This document shows, piece by piece, positions 13,175 to 19,901 of a DNA stretch of 32,856 bases. Numbering within the stretch: the stretch's first letter is position 1; each line of letters starts with the position of its first letter. The notes below the pieces were generated by a model that was given only the letters and a program-made list of their open reading frames with translations, made no database searches and was not told the DNA's origin. Both the position numbers and the translations under genes were made by a program. Origin of the DNA: a virus. The stretch spans positions 1-32,856 of IMG/VR virus record IMGVR_UViG_3300030450_002371, one strand, 5' to 3'.

Positions 13175-15254
13175 AAGTATCCTTTAATGTATCTATTAAC
13201 GCTGTTGTCGATTTTATTCTGTTTGATAGTTGTACGTTACTTGAGGCAGTATCACTGTTCCAAAAGTTACGCCATACTATCATATGGTCAGACACAAACA
13301 AACAATGTACATCATTTTTGCATAAAGCATCGAGGTTATCACTAGATACCTTCCAACCGCTTGATTGCATATGTTTCATAGCTTCTTTTGTATCTGCTTT
13401 AAAACACCTATATAATGGTATGTAGTCAGCTAGTAATAAAGCAAACTTAAATACATGAATATCAGGTGTCGCATCTATTTGAACATAAACAGTATCATTG
13501 CCATCATAATCATTATTAGTGCCAAGACTTGTTAGTCTTACTTGTATGCCATTCGCTTTTATTACCTTTACATCCGGAATAGTTTGATATTGAAACTTAG
13601 CTTTCCTAGTGTATAAATCATCTATTCTAGCAGATATATCAACATCGCTGTATTTTTGTGGAGGTGAAGGCTTTAGCATCTGACAATAACTGTTTGTGCG
13701 CTTTAGATTCTTGAGCATTAGATTGCCTATGCTATCTTGAGGTCTTGTTCCCTTTAGATAACAAGGTACTATATCGCTAATATTCAAAAGTGGATGAGTA
13801 TGGATAGATTTATGTCTATTTGTATCCGGTAATTGCAGTAAGTTATGCTTACTATTCATTTGCATAGAAACATACAAACGCTCAATATGCTTAACATTTA
13901 CAATTACTTCTGTTTCGCCATCTTTCCATCGTACATCTACTTTATCTTTTTCAACCTTCTTTTGTCCACGCTCAACATAAGTTTCACGAGCAATTATTTC
14001 CTCAGCGGAATATTTGTTCTTTGTGTACTTACCACGAACTAATCTACGCATTTCATCAAGTGATATATCATCGGTAGTGAATACCATCTCACCATTTGCT
14101 TTTGTACCATTAAATCGAGTCATAAATTCGTGTGCGTGTTCTAAAGGAACAGGTTTTTTAGCAATAATGCAATCATTACGAACTTCCGCCCAATCAATAA
14201 ACTGTGGTTCTGTTGGCATCTCGCTGACACTATCAGTTAATACTGAATAAGCAGCATCATCACGTTCAAAAACGCCATATAAGTCTTCATCATTAGAAAT
14301 ACCTTGTACAGTATCAAAATCACTGTCAAAGTTTCTTAAATCAGACATTTTAGGCATTTCTACGCCATTAGAACTCTTCTTATCTTCACCAAATGCTTTA
14401 ATATATGCTTCCGGTGTTAATACAGTTTTCTGTTCTTGCTTATAATGTTCCCATTCATTTTTCTCAGCTTCGCTAAGTAATGTATGGTTCTCTTCTGTTT
14501 TTGTTATGTACTGATAAACTAGCGTATCCCAATCAGCACCTTTACCAAGAAATGAAATAGCATCTAATAATTGACGCAGTTCTTGTATAGTTGCAGGTTT
14601 GGGCATATCCGCCATCAGACATTTCTGATACAGACTTATAGCATTTGGGCGAAACGGACTATTCTTATGTGTTTTCTTCAGCGCCTTATTAACTAATGTT
14701 GGTGTTAATGGCATTAGGTCTATTTTAGGAAACCTACGCAGTAACGCTTCAGAGAAATCACGTTCATCGTTCGCAGTAAAGAATATCATCATATTATCTA
14801 AATTAGCCTTAACGTCATCTCCGTTAGGCACTGATAAGCGACCATATTGCAGAAAGTCTAGAAAGAAACCATCTGCGCTTGGTTTTGTCTTATCCCATTC
14901 ATCTAATACAACAACAACCTTCTCGCTTTGAGATGCTTTTGACGCTTCGAATATTTTACCATATTCTATTTTGACACCCGAAGTAGTATCTTCGCTAGGC
15001 CAAATACGCATCAATAGGTCATCTTCGCGAGTACCTGCTGAACATTGATGGAAGAATAGCTTACGCTCAAGAATCTCAGACAATACCTGTGGAAGTAGAC
15101 TCTTTCCAGTCCCTGCCGGACCGTAAAGAAACGCACCACCAACAGGCTTTGATTGAATTGCAGACGCTATATTTGAAGCAAAAGAGGTATTACAAATGTA
15201 ATCCTTTTCGTTCAATGCGGTATGCAACCCTAAGACTGAGATATTATCTTGCAT
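13158..15254 (-). CDS. MoxR/CobS-like AAA+ ATPase with a long C-terminal extension
   Basis: A ring-forming ATPase expected to remodel protein complexes. Walker A is GPAGTGKS at 45-52, Walker B VVVVLDEWD at 113-121, sensor 1 FFTAND at 158-163, and the arginine-finger pair LLRRF is at about 171-175. After the AAA+ module (residues 1 to about 290) comes a 400-residue region with no motif I recognise, much larger than in bacterial MoxR (about 330 aa in all). The start at 15254 is chosen because AAAAGGAAAAGCG lies just upstream; a longer TTG-initiated frame to 15293 has no site. Its pair is the VWA gene directly downstream. Confidence 0.82.
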   Translation of the reverse strand: MQDNISVLGLHTALNEKDYICNTSFASNIASAIQSKPVGGAFLYGPAGTGKSLLPQVLSEILERKLFFHQCSAGTREDDLLMRIWPSEDTTSGVKIEYGKIFEASKASQSEKVVVVLDEWDKTKPSADGFFLDFLQYGRLSVPNGDDVKANLDNMMIFFTANDERDFSEALLRRFPKIDLMPLTPTLVNKALKKTHKNSPFRPNAISLYQKCLMADMPKPATIQELRQLLDAISFLGKGADWDTLVYQYITKTEENHTLLSEAEKNEWEHYKQEQKTVLTPEAYIKAFGEDKKSSNGVEMPKMSDLRNFDSDFDTVQGISNDEDLYGVFERDDAAYSVLTDSVSEMPTEPQFIDWAEVRNDCIIAKKPVPLEHAHEFMTRFNGTKANGEMVFTTDDISLDEMRRLVRGKYTKNKYSAEEIIARETYVERGQKKVEKDKVDVRWKDGETEVIVNVKHIERLYVSMQMNSKHNLLQLPDTNRHKSIHTHPLLNISDIVPCYLKGTRPQDSIGNLMLKNLKRTNSYCQMLKPSPPQKYSDVDISARIDDLYTRKAKFQYQTIPDVKVIKANGIQVRLTSLGTNNDYDGNDTVYVQIDATPDIHVFKFALLLADYIPLYRCFKADTKEAMKHMQSSGWKVSSDNLDALCKNDVHCLFVSDHMIVWRNFWNSDTASSNVQLSNRIKSTTALIDTLKDTYESKD

Positions 15255-15287
15255 CGCTTTTCCTTTTATGTTATTTGTTATCACATA

Positions 15288-15303
15288 CGACAATTACTTG
15301 TCG
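15288..15303 (-). promoter_or_regulatory. Small hairpin in the leader of the AAA+ gene
   Basis: CGACAA and TTGTCG make a perfect 6-bp stem with the loop TTAC (GTAA on the - strand). It lies about 34 bases upstream of the ATPase start in a 105-bp gap (15255-15359) that otherwise holds only a weak TAGGG/CCCTA pairing at 15325-15346. It resembles the hairpins before other leftward genes. Confidence 0.4.
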
Positions 15304-15359
15304 CTGTGCTTCCTTTTGTGTTAATAGGGAAGGCTACGCTCCCCTAAGTCTTTAAATCT

Positions 15360-15557
15360 TTATCTTAAGCGTAAAAACTCAAGTACTCTGTAAATTAAAA
15401 ATTCTCGCCTATACTTTAACATGGCACTTACAACTGCGTGGATTCTCTTCTTCGCTTCTATATGAGTACGACCAAGCCAATATTCACGCTCTATTGCTCT
15501 TATCGACTTGATAGTTTCAGCAGCATTATAAATGGATAATTTATCTTGTTCTTCCAT
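15360..15557 (-). CDS. Small hypothetical protein (65 aa)
   Basis: A compact all-helical, Arg/Glu-rich protein (MEEQDKLSIYNAAETIKSIR, then EREYWLGRTHIEAKKRIHAV). It ends in a basic-hydrophobic helix. No family recognised. GAGGTAAGCG precedes the ATG and lies in the 3' end of the 94-aa gene, 3 bp away, so the two are coupled. The 105-bp gap after it separates it from the ATPase gene. Confidence 0.6.
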   Translation of the reverse strand: MEEQDKLSIYNAAETIKSIRAIEREYWLGRTHIEAKKRIHAVVSAMLKYRREFLIYRVLEFLRLR

Positions 15558-15560
15558 CGC

Positions 15561-15845
15561 TTACCTCAATTTAGTTTCGAAGTCTGTTGTTAGTAGCGTA
15601 TATCTATTTGTACGCTCATCATATGTAAATCCACTTACCTTAATACTACGCTTATTTAGTTCTTTTATAGCAATAGCTTTTAAATCGCTTAGTTTATAGT
15701 CCCAAGATACAGTAACTCTTTGTTTGTGTCTAGTGTCAAACAACACTACTCTTGAAGCTAAGCGGCTAGTAGGTGATAAATAATAAGCCTGAATACCACG
15801 AAAATGGAACATACGCTTACCATTTACTTCATAGTTTGGTTTCAT
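15561..15845 (-). CDS. Small hypothetical protein (94 aa)
   Basis: A beta-rich protein (GKRMFHFRGIQAYYLSPTSR, then ASRVVLFDTRHKQRVTVSW). It has a central Arg-rich strand pair and a C-terminal Thr/Tyr-rich part. No family recognised. The start at 15845 is preceded by AAAGGAAAAAGCG, the same ribosome-site style as the ATPase gene; an in-frame ATG six codons upstream lacks one. A long inverted repeat (15860-15938) lies immediately upstream in its leader. Confidence 0.6.
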   Translation of the reverse strand: MKPNYEVNGKRMFHFRGIQAYYLSPTSRLASRVVLFDTRHKQRVTVSWDYKLSDLKAIAIKELNKRSIKVSGFTYDERTNRYTLLTTDFETKLR

Positions 15846-15859
15846 CGCTTTTTCCTTTC

Positions 15860-15938
15860 GCAATAGTAGATGAATAGCGGAGTTGTGAGTGGGAGGATGT
15901 TTGTTTTGTTTTACCGCTACTCATCTGTTATCTATTGC
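15860..15938 (-). promoter_or_regulatory. Long inverted repeat in the leader of the 94-aa gene
   Basis: Three blocks pair in order: GCAATAG (15860-15866) with CTATTGC (15932-15938), AGATGA (15868-15873) with TCATCT (15921-15926), and TAGCGG (15875-15880) with CCGCTA (15914-15919). They enclose a 33-base loop. On the transcript the loop contains CCUCC, complementary to a Shine-Dalgarno core, and the stem ends just before the ribosome site of the 94-aa gene. It overlaps the last codons of the 161-aa gene. This looks like an mRNA regulatory or processing structure. Confidence 0.55.
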
Positions 15939-16406
15939 CTTGTTTAGTTCATAGACAAATGTATCAGCGCTCATACGTTTGTTATCGTATTGGCTCATCA
16001 AATAACGCACTTTACTTTTCTTTATACTTCTAAAATGCGCACTATTGTCTTCTGTGTAAATATTAAAATCTTTATCAACTTTATATCGCATACCATCAGC
16101 TTCAAATGTTATTAGCTTGTCCGGAATATATTTATTATACGCAGGCAATCCTTTGTACTTATCTTCTGGAGGTACGCTTTTCTCTGGTTTATATATAATA
16201 ACTTCTCTTACTACGCAATCTCTTATATGCACTTTTAAATTAAATTGACTGTAATACTTTGCTAAGTGATTGACTACCATATCTCTCGCTGTTGGATAGT
16301 GTGTCGCTTTTGTAGTATGGTGTACTACTTTACTTTTACCACTAGTATAATCTTTAGCGATAATTACAGTAGAGTGTAGGTTAATATGTATAGACAGTTG
16401 ATTCAA
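15921..16406 (-). CDS. Hypothetical protein (about 161 aa), start uncertain
   Basis: A beta/alpha protein rich in His, Tyr and Lys (NLHSTVIIAKDYTSGKSKVV, then HYPTARDMVVNHLAKYYSQF). It has a central segment KYIPDKLITFEADGMRYKV and a C-terminal helix. No family recognised. No ATG or GTG exists in the open part upstream (stop at 16449-16451), so the only near-N-terminal start is TTG at 16406, which lacks a ribosome site. It may be inefficiently translated or coupled. It is the first gene after the terminator of the 142-aa gene. Confidence 0.55.
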   Translation of the reverse strand: MNQLSIHINLHSTVIIAKDYTSGKSKVVHHTTKATHYPTARDMVVNHLAKYYSQFNLKVHIRDCVVREVIIYKPEKSVPPEDKYKGLPAYNKYIPDKLITFEADGMRYKVDKDFNIYTEDNSAHFRSIKKSKVRYLMSQYDNKRMSADTFVYELNKAIDNR

Positions 16407-16461
16407 TAGAGTGTTCCGAGGGTTTAATGTGTGTAAGTATGTGTATCTTTAAATAAAGCAT

Positions 16462-16494
16462 AAAAAAAGCCTATCCAAAGATATGAATAGGCTT
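16462..16494 (-). terminator. Rho-independent terminator of the 142-aa gene
   Basis: On the - strand AAGCCTAT pairs with ATAGGCTT (16487-16494 with 16467-16474), a perfect 8-bp stem with a 12-base loop, followed directly by seven Ts (16462-16468). It lies 24 bp after the stop of the 142-aa gene. It is the clearest terminator in the window. Genes further left must depend on read-through or on a promoter I did not identify in 16407-16461. Confidence 0.88.
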
Positions 16495-16518
16495 GATTTA
16501 TTACAAACAATATTACAA

Positions 16519-16947
16519 TTATTTGTTTTGCTTGGTAGTATCCTTCTTAGGGGTTGTTTTATTTTGAGCCTTTTCAGTAGCTTTATATATTTCATTGAAC
16601 TTAGCCTCACTGATTCCAGCCTTATTAGCTTCTACAACCCTAAACAATGGCTGAACCTGTATTAGTTGGTTGTTACCATCTATTACAAAGCCTTTTTTAC
16701 CTGTAGTTGTTACATTAGGCAATTTCTTGATTGCAGTTGTGAACTCAGCTTTCAAAGTTTCTATTGTTTTATTATCTACTACCTTGCCAGTTCTAGCTTT
16801 AGGAAATGAATTGCCCTTAGCTTCTTGCATTGTTACCCAATCTTCATAGCCTTTAGTATTAAATACTTCATTGCCATCTACTATATCAGTAAACAATGAA
16901 TCTTTAATCTCAGCAACTTGAGCATTAGTGTATTTTATTATAGCCAT
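16519..16947 (-). CDS. Hypothetical early protein (142 aa), single-gene unit
   Basis: A soluble alpha/beta protein. It starts MAIIKYTNAQVAEIKDSLF and has a central FPKARTGKVVDNKTIETLKA, a strand-rich KKGFVIDGNNQLIQVQPLFR and a Lys/Thr-rich disordered tail (about residues 122-142). No family recognised. It has its own near-consensus promoter (16989-17018), an AAAGGATAT ribosome site and a strong terminator 24 bp after its stop. This suggests a short, abundant transcript made early. A host-takeover, DNA-binding or anti-defence role is possible but unproven. Confidence 0.7.
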   Translation of the reverse strand: MAIIKYTNAQVAEIKDSLFTDIVDGNEVFNTKGYEDWVTMQEAKGNSFPKARTGKVVDNKTIETLKAEFTTAIKKLPNVTTTGKKGFVIDGNNQLIQVQPLFRVVEANKAGISEAKFNEIYKATEKAQNKTTPKKDTTKQNK

Positions 16948-16988
16948 ATTATATCCTTTAGTTAGTTAGTTGTTTAATTGACAGTAGT

Positions 16989-17018
16989 AATATAGTGTAG
17001 TGGATTGATTAGTGTCAA
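16989..17018 (-). promoter_or_regulatory. Sigma70-like promoter of the leftward early genes
   Basis: On the - strand TTGACA (17013-17018) is a perfect -35 box and TATATT (16989-16994) a good -10 box, 18 bases apart. The predicted transcript starts about 35 bases before the 142-aa gene. A host-type sigma70 RNA polymerase would therefore start early transcription. Confidence 0.75.
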
Positions 17019-17447
17019 GATTTAAATCAAACAATAAAACAAGTAAACAATTATAATTTATTAGTGTCTTGCTTTGCTTTCGTTGTATTAATTACAAGTA
17101 ATTTTAACCCATTGACGTATAATATATATTATGTATAATTAATTTTCAACTAAATTCCCTACAACTCGAAAAACCAAAGACCGGGGTCGGGGGCACATAA
17201 AAGACCCACACCCAAAGTAACCCTATTTTTGTAGTTTACCTTAAAACAGCGCTATAAAACCTCAAAATATTTGTGAAAAATTTTTTTCAAGTTTTGTATA
17301 GTATATATAGTATAGTAATAGTAATAGAAATAACTATTATATGCGTATAGTATATATTATATATATAAGTGCTATATATTATATATATATTACAAAGCCT
17401 AAAAATTGCTAATTTGACATTTCAATTATTAATGCTTAACTTCCGCT
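17019..17447. other. Divergent control region: GC-rich island and AT palindromes
   Basis: No gene in this 429-bp stretch between the leftward and rightward units. It holds the + promoter candidate, a small GC-rich island (GACCGGGGTCGGGGGCAC at 17179-17196) that stands out in an AT-rich background, and a pairing tGAAAAA/TTTTTC near 17274-17288. It also holds A/T palindromes at 17297-17392, including TAATAGT (17316-17322) with ACTATTA (17333-17339) and GCGTATAGTATATA from 17343. Origin, packaging site and regulator-binding region are all possible readings. Confidence 0.5.
17112..17139 (+). promoter_or_regulatory. Candidate sigma70-like promoter for the rightward genes
   Basis: TTGACG (17112-17117) and TATAAT (17134-17139) are 16 bases apart on the + strand. 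It would give a leader of about 300 bases before the first late gene at 17448, so either the leader is long and functional or a closer promoter is used. TTGACA at 17414-17419 is a second, weaker candidate because its -10 box is poor. Confidence 0.5.
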
Positions 17448-17660
17448 GTGCTAGACTCAGAAAAGAATAAAAAATTGGCACAAGCTAAGAAACATTGCTG
17501 TAACTGGGTTAATAAAATATGTATAGGAGCTATGATGAAACACGAAAATGGAGTACTATACCAAATAGTAGACAAAAAGTATGCAAATAAGCCTTGTAAA
17601 GCTTATGACTGTGATTACTTTGAAAACGTAGTAGTACCTATAGTACAAAATGAACATTAA
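17448..17660 (+). CDS. Small cysteine-rich protein (70 aa), first rightward gene
   Basis: The spacing HCCNW, then C25, then CKAYDCDYFENVVVPI resembles small Cys-rich, probably metal-binding proteins found in the packaging region of phages. In these relatives a run ending in YFE-x-VVLP is typical (from memory, by eye). GTG start at 17448; upstream stop at 17430-17432 leaves no ATG, and no ribosome site precedes it. A downstream ATG with AGGAG exists (codons 29 and 30) but would remove the first cysteines. It overlaps the next gene by 11 bp. Confidence 0.55.
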   Translation: MLDSEKNKKLAQAKKHCCNWVNKICIGAMMKHENGVLYQIVDKKYANKPCKAYDCDYFENVVVPIVQNEH

Positions 17661-17904
17661 AACATTTGACAGCGAAGCCTTTGCAGTTGATGCAGAGTCT
17701 CATTTTTACCTTTGGTGCTGTGATTGCAACTTAAGACACTTAGTTGTAGTAGAAGCTATGGGTAAGGGGGCTGAGGCTTTTAAAGATAAGGGCGGCAAGA
17801 TAGCAATTGGTATGCTACGAGATGATATAGCTACTGATATGTCGCGTAAAGAGAATAACATAGTATTATATAGTAGGAAACATGGCAAAAATAAAGAAAA
17901 GTAA
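17650..17904 (+). CDS. Small CxxC-type protein (84 aa)
   Basis: Starts MNIKTFDSEAFAVDAESHFY and contains LWCCDCNLRHLVVVE, a compact Cys/His patch recurring in small phage proteins beside terminase genes, followed by a helical Lys-rich tail. The patch is probably metal binding or structural. The gene overlaps both neighbours (11 and 23 bp), so the three rightward genes 17448-18703 form one translationally linked block. Function unknown. Confidence 0.6.
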   Translation: MNIKTFDSEAFAVDAESHFYLWCCDCNLRHLVVVEAMGKGAEAFKDKGGKIAIGMLRDDIATDMSRKENNIVLYSRKHGKNKEK

Positions 17905-18703
17905 GCGTAGAGCACTTATTATACCAGATGTGCATTTTCCATTGCAGGATGATGCTGCTGTAAATTGTGTAATAAAGGCTATACCAATAATAAAACCTAA
18001 TATATTCATATGCTTAGGTGATTTAGGCGAATGGAAGAGCGTTTCACCTTTTAAGTACAAAAGGCGTAAGCGCCCACCATTAGAATATGTTATAGAAGAT
18101 TTGGAACAAGAACAAGTAAAGGTCAATGCTGGTCTTGATTTGTTTGATAGCGCATTAAAAAAGGTTAAATGCAAAGAAAAGCACATGATTGAAGGAAATC
18201 ATGATAATTGGTTAAATATGTTTGTAGAAGAATATCCATATTTGGATAAATACAAGTATAAGAACATTATGAGGCTTGCTGAAAGGGGATATAAGTACTA
18301 TCCATATGGTAAGCTTATGCGTATAGGTAAACTATACTTCTATCATGGAGGTCATTACTCTACAATTAGCCATACTAGACAACATACCATGAATTTAGGT
18401 AAGAATATAGTATATGGACATACTCACGATGTTCAGCGTGCTGGTGTTACCCATGTAGATGGTGCTCATCATGCCTTTTCAATGGGTTGTTTAAAAGATA
18501 TGTCTAGTGAAACAAATATGTGGTTAAACAATAGGCAGGTTAACTGGGCCCATGCCTTTGGAGTAGCAGATTGGTTTTCAAATGGAGATTTTCGTTTAGA
18601 AGTTGTCGATATAGTAAATGGTAAAACATTTCTATGGGGCAAAGAGATAAACGGTAACAAAGCCGCGCCCGGAGGAAAAAATGCTAATAAAGCTAAGAAA
18701 TAA
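17882..18703 (+). CDS. Calcineurin-like metallophosphoesterase (273 aa)
   Basis: A two-metal phosphoesterase. The motifs are in the family order: DVH (D16, H18), GDLGEW (D47), GNHDN (N106, H107, D108), YHGGH (H155, H158) and GHTH (179-182). The signature is complete, so the enzyme is likely active; the substrate (nucleotide, RNA or DNA end, or protein phosphate) cannot be read from the sequence. Phage homologues often lie near packaging or DNA metabolism genes. TAGGA lies just upstream of the ATG. The C-terminal 20 residues are Lys/Asn/Gly rich and look disordered. Confidence 0.88.
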   Translation: MAKIKKSKRRALIIPDVHFPLQDDAAVNCVIKAIPIIKPNIFICLGDLGEWKSVSPFKYKRRKRPPLEYVIEDLEQEQVKVNAGLDLFDSALKKVKCKEKHMIEGNHDNWLNMFVEEYPYLDKYKYKNIMRLAERGYKYYPYGKLMRIGKLYFYHGGHYSTISHTRQHTMNLGKNIVYGHTHDVQRAGVTHVDGAHHAFSMGCLKDMSSETNMWLNNRQVNWAHAFGVADWFSNGDFRLEVVDIVNGKTFLWGKEINGNKAAPGGKNANKAKK

Positions 18704-18721
18704 TAAGTAATAAGGTCGGTA

Positions 18722-19465
18722 GTGGCGCGGTATAAGATTGTAAAGGGTGTTAAGCAACCTGTCTTTGAAGATGAAGACGAATTTAGGGAATTATACCCTA
18801 ATGAGCATATCTATGATAATTGGCGTGATGCGCCTACAGAATCATGGACTATGACAGATGATAAGCAGGTTTGTAGAATAATAAAGCGTTTACCAATGAA
18901 AGGTGGAGGCGAATTGGTTACTACTATACTTGGAACTAGGCATACTGAGCGTAAACACTTAATGGCTGGGTTGCCTCCTAAAAACATATATAGCTTATCT
19001 AGATACGAAAGTAGTAATGTGCATAGAGCTAATAAGTCAAATATATCGCGAAGAGAGCGCTTGTTTGCTAAATATGTCGCAAAGGGTATGAATCCTACAA
19101 AAGCATATTTAAAGGTATATCCTACAAATAGAGAGGATTATGCTAATAATCAGGCAACAGCCTTGCTTAAAACAGAAAGGGTTAGTAAATTGGTTAGTGA
19201 AGAAATAAAACAGTCTATGCTGAAAGTCGGTATAGATGAAGACTATCTGCTTGAGAAAGCAAAAGTAATAGTTGATAAAGATGAAGCTAGGGATTCAGAT
19301 AAACTTAGAGCATTGGAGATGTTAATGAAGATAGCTGGTATGTTTCCAAAAGAAAAGAAAACAGAATCTCTTGCTGTATTTGAAGGCTTTAGTAAGGAGA
19401 AACTGGCTCAGTTTGGCGGAGCTAGTGTTAAATTAATATCTCATGGAGAAAAAGACCCTGCTTAA
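18722..19465 (+). CDS. Terminase small subunit-like protein
   Basis: Residues about 108-165 form a helix-turn-helix region typical of Terminase_2-type small subunits: SRRERLFAKYVAKGMNPTKA, a YPTNREDYANNQAT loop, then LLKTERVSKLVSEEIKQ. A helical oligomerisation part follows (about 170-215). The small subunit recognises phage DNA and hands it to the large subunit for packaging. The N-terminal 100 residues, rich in acidic residues and with an RIIKRLPMKGGG patch, are an extension not seen in the shortest family members. GTG start with AAGGTCGGT upstream. Its place just before the large subunit supports the call. Confidence 0.72.
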   Translation: MARYKIVKGVKQPVFEDEDEFRELYPNEHIYDNWRDAPTESWTMTDDKQVCRIIKRLPMKGGGELVTTILGTRHTERKHLMAGLPPKNIYSLSRYESSNVHRANKSNISRRERLFAKYVAKGMNPTKAYLKVYPTNREDYANNQATALLKTERVSKLVSEEIKQSMLKVGIDEDYLLEKAKVIVDKDEARDSDKLRALEMLMKIAGMFPKEKKTESLAVFEGFSKEKLAQFGGASVKLISHGEKDPA

Positions 19466-19697
19466 AGATGGATTTAGCAATATATCTATAGAGAATATGC
19501 CTGTAGTCATTACTCATAGTGAAACTTGCTATGTTTGTGAAAGAAGTATTACGAATGATGATAAAATGATTATATTTGAAGATAATGGTAAACCTAAGAG
19601 TTATTATTGCATATTCTGTCATTCTGTATTTGGTGATGATGATATATTGATATTTGCAAATAGCAGTAAAATTAATAATATAGTGGGGTTATCATGA
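19443..19697 (+). CDS. Small zinc-binding protein (84 aa)
   Basis: Two Cys pairs, CYVC (about residues 29-32) and CIFC (about 56-59), are separated by about 23 residues including a beta-rich segment. This is the spacing of a rubredoxin-like or zinc-ribbon fold. The rest is acidic with a hydrophobic C-terminus. The start overlaps the terminase small-subunit 3' end by 23 bp and the stop overlaps the next ATG as ATGA. Probably a packaging accessory or a regulator; unproven. Confidence 0.6.
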   Translation: MEKKTLLKDGFSNISIENMPVVITHSETCYVCERSITNDDKMIIFEDNGKPKSYYCIFCHSVFGDDDILIFANSSKINNIVGLS

Positions 19698-19855
19698 ATA
19701 CAGATAATTTTTTTGATACTTGGTTAGATATTGATATAGTAGAAAAAAAGGAAAATAAAACAAAAAAGGAAAAAAGAAATGAAAAAAGTAATGATAATGA
19801 TAATATATCTAGTGCCAGCAGTTCATCCAGTTGTGTCAGTACCAATTTGTTATAG
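19694..19855 (+). CDS. Tiny acidic/lysine-rich protein (53 aa)
   Basis: A 53-codon frame beginning MNTDNFFDTWLDIDIVEKKE, then a Lys/Glu/Asn-rich middle and a Ser-rich end. Its ATG overlaps the preceding stop as ATGA, suggesting coupled translation. Low complexity makes coding status uncertain. Another frame (19779-19901) reads through its second half. Confidence 0.4.
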   Translation: MNTDNFFDTWLDIDIVEKKENKTKKEKRNEKSNDNDNISSASSSSSCVSTNLL

Positions 19856-19901
19856 CTTATATAGATTTGTAAATTGGATAAAATCAATAATTTTAACATA
19901 A
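19779..19901 (+). CDS. Tiny hydrophobic protein (40 aa) nested before terL
   Basis: Begins MKKVMIMIIYLVPAVHPVVS with two Lys followed by a hydrophobic stretch to about residue 28, resembling a signal-anchor or small membrane peptide, and ends RFVNWIKSIILT. AAAAAGGAAAAAAG lies upstream. It overlaps the 53-aa frame by 77 bp and the terminase start by 28 bp. It may equally be a chance frame in A-rich DNA. Confidence 0.3.
   Translation: MKKVMIMIIYLVPAVHPVVSVPICYSLYRFVNWIKSIILT

Noticed and set aside
15255-15293. A longer start (TTG) for the AAA+ ATPase
   Set aside because: No ribosome site; the ATG at 15254 has AAAAGGAAAAGCG directly upstream and the extra residues look non-conserved.
16978-16996. 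A + strand promoter at TTGACA (16978) with TATAGT
   Set aside because: The -10-like word is only 7 bases after the -35 box; the normal spacing of 16-18 holds no -10 box.
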